Part shown: positions 57,001 to 64,000 of the stretch, piece by piece
Position numbering within the stretch: the first letter of the stretch is position 1
How the letters are laid out: each line of letters starts with the position of its first letter
Program-made: the position numbers and the translations under genes
Source of the DNA: Cycloclasticus sp.
GTDB taxonomy: Bacteria > Pseudomonadota > Gammaproteobacteria > Methylococcales > Cycloclasticaceae
DNA: 64,000 nucleotides
Assembly (NCBI GenBank): GCA_002733135.1
Contig: NVUJ01000005.1
Coordinates: 1-64,000, forward strand
Direction of reading: 5' to 3'
Notes under the pieces: generated by a model
What the model was told of the DNA's origin: nothing
The model's input: only the letters and a program-made list of their open reading frames with translations
Database searches by the model: none

Positions 57001-58483
57001 AGTGAACCCCGATGCGTTGGTATCTGTGAAGCTTGTTTCTGAAGCAGGTGTAGGGACAATCGCAGCAGGCGTTGCCAAGTGTTATGCTGATTTAATTACC
57101 ATCGCGGGTTACGATGGAGGCACGGGTGCAAGCCCATTAACATCGGTGCGTTATGCCGGTGCGCCTTGGGAATTAGGTTTAACAGAAACGCATCAAATTT
57201 TGTTGGCGAATGACTTAAGAAGTAAAGTGCGCTTACAAACAGATGGCGGATTAAAAACAGGCTTAGATGTTATTAAAGCGGCCATGTTAGGCGCAGAGAG
57301 CTTTGGCTTTGGCACAGGCCCAATGATAGCTATGGGCTGTCGTTTCCTTCGAATTTGCCACCTAAATAACTGTGCAACGGGCGTTGCAACCCAAGATAAT
57401 GTACTGCGTATGAAACACTTCCATGGCGAAGTGGAATACGTAATGAATTATTTCAGATTCCTTGCTCAAGAAGTTCGTGAGTGGTTAGCAAAATTAGGCT
57501 TTACGAAGCTGGAAGACATCATTGGTCGAACTGATTTACTGGAGTTGGTGGAAGGTGAGACAGATAAGCAACGTGGCTTGAACTTACAGCCGATTTTAGA
57601 TTACATTCCAGGTAATGAAACTAAAACGCAGCACTGCATCACGCCACAAAATGATCCTTTTGATCACGCTGAATTTGCAGAAAGTATTGTTAAAGATGTA
57701 TTGCCAGCAATAGACGCCAAGTCAGGCGGGCAGTTTAGTTACAACATTAAAAATATCCACCGTTCAATAGGCGCTCGTTTATCGGGTGAAATCGCAAAAC
57801 GCTACGGTAATAAGGGCATGGATGACGCGCCTTTAGAGCTTAACTTTATGGGTTCTGCAGGACAAAGCTTTGGTGTTTGGAACGCGGGTGGTTTGCACAT
57901 GACGCTAGAAGGCGATGCGAATGACTACGTTGGCAAAGGTATGGCGGGCGGCAAGTTGGTTTTAAAAGCGCCGAAAGGCAGTGCATTTAATAGTTATGAA
58001 ACACCGATTATGGGCAATACCTGCCTATATGGCGCAACGGGCGGTAAATTGCTGGCATCAGGTTTGGCCGGAGAACGATTTGCCGTACGTAACTCAGGCG
58101 CTATAGCGATGATTGAAGGCATTGGTGACCATGGATGTGAATACATGACCGGTGGAGTTGTTACCGTATTGGGCGAAACAGGTATCAACTTTGGCGCAGG
58201 TATGACAGGCGGTTTTGCATTTGTGTTAGACGAATCGCGGTCTTTTGTGGATAGGTATAATCACGAATTGATTGAGATTCACCGCATCCATACAGAATCA
58301 ATGTCAGAACATAGCCACTACCTACAAGGCCTAATTGAAGACTTTGTTGCTGAGACAGCAAGCGTTAAAGGGCAAAATATTCTGGATAACTACGCCGATT
58401 ATGTGCATAAATTTTGGTTAGTGATACCAAAGGCTGCTGATGTTAAATCCTTATTAGATTCATTGAGCTCTGAAGCGGCTTAA
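54005..58483 (+). CDS. gltB: Glutamate synthase (NADPH) large subunit
   Basis: Makes glutamate from glutamine and 2-oxoglutarate (GOGAT). The 1492-residue protein begins with a propeptide of 20 residues before the nucleophile cysteine 21 ([13 protein letters not shown]). The glutaminase domain runs to about 430 ([34 protein letters not shown]). A central linker and the FMN synthase domain ([37 protein letters not shown]) follow, with 3Fe-4S ligands in [19 protein letters not shown] and a C-terminal beta-helix (about 1250-1460). The start is GTG. It forms an operon with gltD. Confidence 0.98.
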   Translation: MKQTSIPQAGLYDPAFEKDSCGFGLIAHIDDKPSHWLVKTSIESLGRLTHRGAIAADGKSGDGCGLLLKTPVSFFRAKAKELGAQTATVFAVGMVFLNVDAVKANSAKEILQEEIEKEGLEVIAWRTVPTNVEACGAQALATLPTIEQVFVNAAEGMNNADIDRHLYIARRRAENRIEANDEMFYVASLASNVISYKGLVMPESLPVFYPDLGDPTLESSQCVFHQRFATNTFPQWRLAQPFRFIAHNGEINTIRGNRNWAQARSYTFETPLIPNMDDIRPWVSSTGSDSNSLDNMVDGLIAGGMDIFRVMRLLIPPAWQNVHTMDPDLRAFYEYSSMHMEPWDGPAGIVLTDGRHVACCLDRNGLRPARYVITKDRHITLASEVGVYDYKPEDVVRKGRLKPGEMLAVDTQEGTIIEPSDIDERLKSRHPYKAWLTEHTKKLNTKKGDDPLALSPFDKEELKIYEKQFQLTFEERDQVLKVLAEAGQEATGSMGDDIPMPVLSKKVRSPYDYFRQQFAQVTNPPIDPLREQVVMSLMSSFGKEKNLFAESADHADRLEISSPVLSALKMKVLLAIEDESYKNTVISLQYDCAKHGLEEAIKNVCALAEQQIRNGVVIIVLSDRGLEKDLLPIHALLATGAVHHHLVNVGLRCQANIVVESATVRDPHQFAALIGFGATAVCPYLAYETLKDMVRTGEIESKDEVALGQNYRKGINKGLYKILSKMGISTIASYRGSQLFEIVGLQEDVVSACFKGTISRIQGAGFKQLEEEQKQLAKIAWNPRKQTEQGGLLKYVHGGEYHAYNPDVVNSLQQAVRSGDMSKYRIYSDAVNNRPASTMRDMFRLKLDAANAISVDEVEAAENLYTRFDTAAMSLGALSPEAHETLAIAMNRLGGRSNSGEGGEDPKRFGTEKISKIKQVASGRFGVTPHYLVNAEVLQIKVAQGAKPGEGGQLPGDKVNDMIASLRYSTPGVSLISPPPHHDIYSIEDLAQLIFDLKQVNPDALVSVKLVSEAGVGTIAAGVAKCYADLITIAGYDGGTGASPLTSVRYAGAPWELGLTETHQILLANDLRSKVRLQTDGGLKTGLDVIKAAMLGAESFGFGTGPMIAMGCRFLRICHLNNCATGVATQDNVLRMKHFHGEVEYVMNYFRFLAQEVREWLAKLGFTKLEDIIGRTDLLELVEGETDKQRGLNLQPILDYIPGNETKTQHCITPQNDPFDHAEFAESIVKDVLPAIDAKSGGQFSYNIKNIHRSIGARLSGEIAKRYGNKGMDDAPLELNFMGSAGQSFGVWNAGGLHMTLEGDANDYVGKGMAGGKLVLKAPKGSAFNSYETPIMGNTCLYGATGGKLLASGLAGERFAVRNSGAIAMIEGIGDHGCEYMTGGVVTVLGETGINFGAGMTGGFAFVLDESRSFVDRYNHELIEIHRIHTESMSEHSHYLQGLIEDFVAETASVKGQNILDNYADYVHKFWLVIPKAADVKSLLDSLSSEAA

Positions 58484-58502
58484 TAATAGACAGAGATACT
58501 AA

Positions 58503-59927
<1,425 letters not shown>

Positions 59928-59949
59928 ACGCCTACAGGGCCACTTAGTT

Positions 59950-61008
59950 ATGGCAGATTTAAAGAATGATTTAATACTCAGAACGCTGCGTGGCGAGAAA
60001 ACCGAGCGAACGCCCGTTTGGATGATGCGACAAGCAGGCAGATATTTGCCTGAATATCGTGCTGCTCGTGCAGAAGCCGGTAGCTTTCTGGACCTTTGTA
60101 AAAATGCAGAATTAGCGTGCGAAGTAACATTACAGCCACTTCGGCGCTATCCGTTAGATGCGGCCATTTTGTTCTCTGATATTTTAACCATTCCAGACGC
60201 CATGGGCTTAGGTTTGTACTTTACAGAAGGCGAGGGGCCAAAGTTTGAACGCCCAGTACGTACAGAGGCGGATATCGACAAACTATTTGTGCCAGACCCC
60301 AACCAAGAACTGCAGTACGTGATGAATGCGGTATCAACAATAAAGAAAGGCTTGGATGGCAGTGTTCCTCTTATTGGTTTCTCTGGTAGCCCGTGGACGC
60401 TCGCTTGTTACATGGTAGAGGGGAGCGGTAGTAAGAACTTCGCACGCATTAAACGTATGATGTATGACACGCCAGAACTAATGCATCGTTTATTAGATAT
60501 CGTTAGCCAATCAGTTATCAGCTACCTACAAGCGCAAATTGAAGCGGGTGCAGAAATTGTGATGGTATTTGATACGTGGGGTGGCAACTTATCCACCAAA
60601 GACTATGAAACATTTTCTTTAGCCTATAGCCGTAAAATAGCGCAAGCAGTACAAGCCACTAGCCCTAAAACGCCGCGCATGTTGTTTACCAAAGGCGCGG
60701 GTGTTTGGTTAAAACCAATGGCTATAGCAGGTTATGATGGTTTAGGCGTGGATTGGACGACAGATTTAACTCTGGCGCGTGAACTAACAGAAGATAATGT
60801 AGTACTGCAGGGGAACTTAGATCCAACTAGCCTGTACGCAAGCCCAGATATCATTCGCCAAAAAGTACGCGATGTATTAGTCGATTATGGTCATGGACAT
60901 AAACATATCTTCAACTTAGGCCATGGGATATTGCCGGACATTAACCCCGAACACGTAACGGCATTTATTGATGAAGTACACGTCAGTAGCCCAGCCTATC
61001 ACCTTTAG
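59950..61008 (+). CDS. hemE: Uroporphyrinogen decarboxylase
   Basis: Removes four carboxyl groups from uroporphyrinogen III to give coproporphyrinogen in heme synthesis. The 352 residues have the N-terminal signature [33 protein letters not shown] with the catalytic Asp, [16 protein letters not shown], and [17 protein letters not shown] at the C-terminus. It ends the conserved gltB-gltD-hemE row and converges on the membrane protein at 61032. Confidence 0.97.
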   Translation: MADLKNDLILRTLRGEKTERTPVWMMRQAGRYLPEYRAARAEAGSFLDLCKNAELACEVTLQPLRRYPLDAAILFSDILTIPDAMGLGLYFTEGEGPKFERPVRTEADIDKLFVPDPNQELQYVMNAVSTIKKGLDGSVPLIGFSGSPWTLACYMVEGSGSKNFARIKRMMYDTPELMHRLLDIVSQSVISYLQAQIEAGAEIVMVFDTWGGNLSTKDYETFSLAYSRKIAQAVQATSPKTPRMLFTKGAGVWLKPMAIAGYDGLGVDWTTDLTLARELTEDNVVLQGNLDPTSLYASPDIIRQKVRDVLVDYGHGHKHIFNLGHGILPDINPEHVTAFIDEVHVSSPAYHL

Positions 61009-61031
61009 CTTTAGTTATTACTAGGCTTTAT

Positions 61032-62990
61032 TTATTGCCGAATCAGTTGGGCGGCGGTTCTAAGCTGCTTGATTCTTGCCGCGTATTTTTTCACTTGGCC
61101 TGCGGGTGATTGTGCAATCTCATTAAGTAAATTTTCGGATTCGTCGAAACGCTTGAGGCCGATCAGTGCGTGTGCTTGCATAAGTCCGAAACGGGGGTTC
61201 TGAGGGTTGTATTTGAGCCCCAAATTTGCGGTTGATAATGCATCAGTGAAAAGAGCTTGTTTCATCCTAATAGAAAACAGATGGACCAATGAATAATATC
61301 GATGAGCAGGTTTGCCGTTCGGCTTATCAATTAACGCCTGCAGCCAGCTTGCCACATCATCAGCCTTTGACCAACAGCGTTCATTTCCTGACATTACGCA
61401 CTTAATGGCTACGTCCAAGGCACGAATACCCCATGCGCTCATGGGTGTGTGGGTTAATGTGGTGACAATATAATCGGCACGTGCTAATTGCAAAGAGCTC
61501 ATCTTAGCTTCCAGTTTAGAAAATGATTTAGGCGTTACCATGCTAAGGCTAATCAAGAAGCCAGCTTCCTTGGGAGAGAGTTGCGCAGCTCGTAGGTAAT
61601 ACGCGTAAGAGGCTTGAAAATCTTTGTCACGTTTACGTAATATCTCGCCCCTTAAATATTGGCTACTAGGTGAGTCTGGATGGTTCATCGCTAAGCTTTC
61701 GATAAGATTAGCCTCAGAGCTCCAATACTGGGCGCGGTTAAAAGTACCAAAACCTAAGCAAAAAACAATAATGGCGATAAGGCTTATACGCCAGCCGTTA
61801 GGCATTGTGGTCGGTAGGGAAAATAACAGTAAGTAAGAAACCGCGAGTAGTGGCCCAAGAGCGGGTAGGTAATTACGGTGTTCGTGGACAATCTCTAAAG
61901 CAAACACACTAGATTCAAGGCTATGCCCAACAAGAAACCAGAGAACAGCAAAGGAAAATATGGGGAACCGTTTGCGCCAAATAATAGATAAAACCAACAA
62001 TACGACAATACCGATAATGCTGGGTAAGGTTGTCCAAATAGAGAGTAAATCAGAGCTTAGGGGGAAATCATCATGGAACAAACCCATCGTTTGGATATTG
62101 GGTACGACAATGACAAAGAGATAAAACCACAGTACTCGAGGTTCGGTTAATACGCGTTCAAGAAAGGTAAAGGGTCGCCCCGCATAACCACCAGTAATAA
62201 AATCTGGGTGTTGAAACCAATACAACAGGCCCGCTAATATGGGTAAGCCGAGAAATATAGCGAAGAACCAACGGATTTTGTTAATGGTCTGTTTGCTGCT
62301 TAGCTGGCTTAACAAAGTAAATTCAAGTACGCCGATATACACAGGCAGTAATACAGCGTTTTCTTTACAAGCAGCGCCTAGTACTGTGCCAGCTACTAGG
62401 CCTAAGCACATCAGCCATAAGCCTTTGGCGGGGTGTTCATCTAAAGATAAACGCCCAACAACATATATGCAGCTACCCATGAGCATAAACATGCCCGCCA
62501 TGCTGGTCATACGTTGCACAACATATAAAACACTGGTTAATAGGAAGGCATGCAGCGCCCAAATAAGCGTACCACTAACAGCAAAGGCTAAACGAGGGTT
62601 TGATAAGCGAGATTGCTTCGCCCAATTATTATTAGCAATGCTAGGCCATAGTAGCGTCAGTAGCCAAAATACGAGTCCAGAATTAATGCAGTGAATCGCA
62701 ATATTGGTCAGTTTAAAATAAACAGACTTAAAGCCATCGGCAAAATAATAATTTAAGCCAAAAGAAAGCGCGGGAATAACACGCTTTAAGGGCCCGCTTT
62801 GATTTGATAAAGCAGATTGAAGCAGCTCATGCTCCGTCAATTCGTGGATAGGCACATTAGGGTTTTCAAGAATATTCAGTTGGTCATCGAAAACAAATGG
62901 GCCATACCAGCCTGGGCTGTAGGCTAAAAAAACGGCCAGAAAAATGAATGACCATAACAATAAGCTAGAAGAAAATAATTTATTTAACAT
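61032..62990 (-). CDS. Polytopic membrane protein with C-terminal TPR-like repeats (possible GT-C glycosyltransferase)
   Basis: A 652-residue protein with about 10-12 predicted membrane helices in residues 10-430 and a soluble helical repeat region (about 430-652; for example SSQYLRGEILRKRDKDFQASYAYYLRA and PRFGLMQAHALIGLKRFDESE). The first periplasmic loop carries GPFVFDDQLNI, resembling the acidic catalytic motif of GT-C enzymes. The helix-plus-TPR layout is that of TMTC-like or pilin-associated O-glycosyltransferases. No enzyme name can be assigned with confidence. It reads in the same direction as the surface-protein gene to its right but is separated by a terminator. Confidence 0.72.
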   Translation of the reverse strand: MLNKLFSSSLLLWSFIFLAVFLAYSPGWYGPFVFDDQLNILENPNVPIHELTEHELLQSALSNQSGPLKRVIPALSFGLNYYFADGFKSVYFKLTNIAIHCINSGLVFWLLTLLWPSIANNNWAKQSRLSNPRLAFAVSGTLIWALHAFLLTSVLYVVQRMTSMAGMFMLMGSCIYVVGRLSLDEHPAKGLWLMCLGLVAGTVLGAACKENAVLLPVYIGVLEFTLLSQLSSKQTINKIRWFFAIFLGLPILAGLLYWFQHPDFITGGYAGRPFTFLERVLTEPRVLWFYLFVIVVPNIQTMGLFHDDFPLSSDLLSIWTTLPSIIGIVVLLVLSIIWRKRFPIFSFAVLWFLVGHSLESSVFALEIVHEHRNYLPALGPLLAVSYLLLFSLPTTMPNGWRISLIAIIVFCLGFGTFNRAQYWSSEANLIESLAMNHPDSPSSQYLRGEILRKRDKDFQASYAYYLRAAQLSPKEAGFLISLSMVTPKSFSKLEAKMSSLQLARADYIVTTLTHTPMSAWGIRALDVAIKCVMSGNERCWSKADDVASWLQALIDKPNGKPAHRYYSLVHLFSIRMKQALFTDALSTANLGLKYNPQNPRFGLMQAHALIGLKRFDESENLLNEIAQSPAGQVKKYAARIKQLRTAAQLIRQ

Positions 62991-62999
62991 GAGAAAATG

Positions 63000-63027
63000 T
63001 AAAAAGGCCGCTTTTATTAAGCGACCC
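63000..63027 (-). terminator. Probable Rho-independent terminator (leftward)
   Basis: On the minus strand GTCGCTT-AATAA-AAGCGGC (one G-T pair) is followed by CTTTTT. It lies downstream of the gene at 63254 and just upstream of the start of the gene at 62990, so it separates the two transcripts. Confidence 0.7.
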
Positions 63028-63042
63028 TTGCTTAAATTTAGG

Positions 63043-63192
63043 TTAACAACCGCTACTAGTTTCTCTAGTCCAATGAAACCTTCGCTGTCGTAACGGTTTT
63101 ATATTTCTGTCTACGATGCCAGCTGAATTTGCAAATATTTCCGATGTAATAGTTTCGGGAGTTTTTACTGCAATTGGATGAAGTTCACCATT
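63043..63192 (-). pseudogene. Startless 49-codon reading frame, possible 3' gene remnant
   Basis: Between the surface-protein gene and the terminator a minus-strand frame reads NGELHPIAVKTPETITSEIF, continues NSAGIVDRNIKPLRQRRFHW and ends at a TAA at 63043. It has no start codon and lies in a different frame from the gene that stops at 63254. It may be the old C-terminus of that gene cut off by a frameshift, or chance. Apart from this, nothing is seen between 63028 and 63253. Confidence 0.25.
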
Positions 63193-63253
63193 TTAAAATG
63201 GAACTGGCACAAAATTATGCTGGCTGCCCTCTTAATGTTCTTTTTAATCGAGC

Positions 63254-64000
63254 CTATGAACATGCAAAAGAAGCAAAATTATTTGTATCATTCGTCAATA
63301 AATTTGATACGGCATATGTTGCTGATACGCCGCTACACCTTTTTGATGGCTTCCCAGTTGTGACAGCAACAGACACTTGAACAGAACCGGTCCAGGGGGC
63401 GACAAGATTACTGCAGGTATAATTATTACCACCAGTAATTAGGCATGGGCCATCCGTGCTGGAAACAGTTGGGGAGCCTGTGTTCCCAAGTGGATAAGTA
63501 ACTGCAAAGGTTCCTGAAATTGAGATAAGGCCAGCACTAGCCCCAACATTAATTGTTATAGTATCACTAAGGTTGGTGGGGCCGGGCGTCGAAATAATTT
63601 GGGTTAAACCGTCATTATCATCACGTATTGTTGCGGTTATATCAGCGGCAGGGGTAGCTTGAACCAATGCGTCAACTGAGCCACGGCTATATGTTCCATA
63701 ATAATCATTAACGGGGTCAACAACGGTGTCTGCAGGCTCGTTTGTTACTGTAACATTGGTTGGGTTGTCCGAACTCCATGAGGCCAATAGTGATAAGTTA
63801 ACTTCAGCAAAAGGGATAACTTCCAAGCGGTCTGTATGACTGGCGCTTTGGACATAGGTTAAATAGCTAGCTGGGTTTTCAGAACCAGCCACATCGTAGA
63901 CGTTGTCAATATAAACGCCTCGGGCTTCTAATTGTTGTTGAGCGCCAAGAGTCATGCTGACAGGGGATCTTAAAGTGGGCTTGGTTGCAGTGCCGCCAGC
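63254..64000 (-). CDS. Unrecognised, probably extracellular protein, 5' end outside the window
   Basis: The reading frame is open from the window edge at 64000 (an internal ATG lies at 63955) to a TAG at 63254, giving at least 248 residues of C-terminal sequence. The composition is rich in Thr, Ser, Val, Asn and Gly with few charges, and beta-strand patterns alternate, as in secreted Ig-like repeats. Four cysteines sit near the end (GPCLITGGNNYTCSN, SKRCSGVSA and a final Cys), probably as disulfides. Segments such as ITATIRDDNDGLTQII and TLSDTITINVG-like LSDTITINVGASAGLISI suggest repeated sandwich domains. I do not recognise the family. A pilus-associated or other surface adhesin is possible but unproven. 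Confidence 0.65.
   Translation of the reverse strand, partial: AGGTATKPTLRSPVSMTLGAQQQLEARGVYIDNVYDVAGSENPASYLTYVQSASHTDRLEVIPFAEVNLSLLASWSSDNPTNVTVTNEPADTVVDPVNDYYGTYSRGSVDALVQATPAADITATIRDDNDGLTQIISTPGPTNLSDTITINVGASAGLISISGTFAVTYPLGNTGSPTVSSTDGPCLITGGNNYTCSNLVAPWTGSVQVSVAVTTGKPSKRCSGVSATYAVSNLLTNDTNNFASFACS

Overview
The window reads as the chromosomal replication-origin region of a moderately AT-rich gammaproteobacterium. The order rpmH-rnpA-yidD-yidC-mnmE diverging from dnaA-dnaN-recF-gyrB, the two-gene glycyl-tRNA synthetase, the glnA-ntrB-ntrC block, secB-gpsA, gpmI-envC-ctpA-yibQ, metX-metW and mrcA/pilMNOPQ-aroK-aroB-damX-gltB-gltD-hemE are all typical of free-living, non-enteric Gammaproteobacteria. 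A Cycloclasticus-like or related marine lineage would fit, but this is a guess from gene order and base composition. No rRNA, tRNA or CRISPR array was found.

Layout. Positions 1-2570 are accessory DNA: an IS3-family element cut by the window edge, then a short leftward-reading gene-cassette array (a RelE/HigB-HigA toxin-antitoxin cassette and a cassette for an unrecognised 131-residue protein) bounded by attC-like imperfect palindromes, with no integrase in view. It abuts the 3' end of mnmE, which matches a known genomic-island attachment site. From 2710 to 13138 lies the origin block: RNA-processing, membrane-insertion and tRNA-modification genes leftward; dnaA, dnaN, recF and gyrB rightward; DnaA boxes on both sides of dnaA; and two parS centromere sites inside recF. 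From 13147 to 20000 come lipid and heptose enzymes, glyQS, and a PP-loop ATPase/TusA pair with a cation exporter.

From 20000 to 24700 lies a nitrogen-control locus: glnA with a sigma-54 promoter and two NtrC-type sites 30 bp apart, and ntrBC with its own NtrC-type site. From 24706 to 33430 are pyrimidine, tRNA-modification, glycerol-phosphate, protein-export, sulfur-handling and cell-division/envelope genes, including an ArsR regulator whose two cysteines have the spacing of persulfide sensors, next to a rhodanese. From 33390 to 43107 are sulfite reductase, methionine synthesis (metXW), AmpG, exonuclease III, L31, an M48 protease and citrate synthase.

From 43165 to 61008 is the conserved penicillin-binding protein/type IV pilus assembly/shikimate/glutamate synthase/hemE run. 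The right end holds a large membrane protein with tetratricopeptide-like repeats, possibly a GT-C glycosyltransferase, and part of an unrecognised, probably surface-exposed protein. Together the genes cover chromosome replication and segregation, nitrogen assimilation (GS-GOGAT under NtrBC), sulfur assimilation and cell-envelope assembly. The most unusual features are the integrase-less cassette array at mnmE with an IS inside an attC, an rnpA without a canonical start codon, and the PP-loop/TusA pair.
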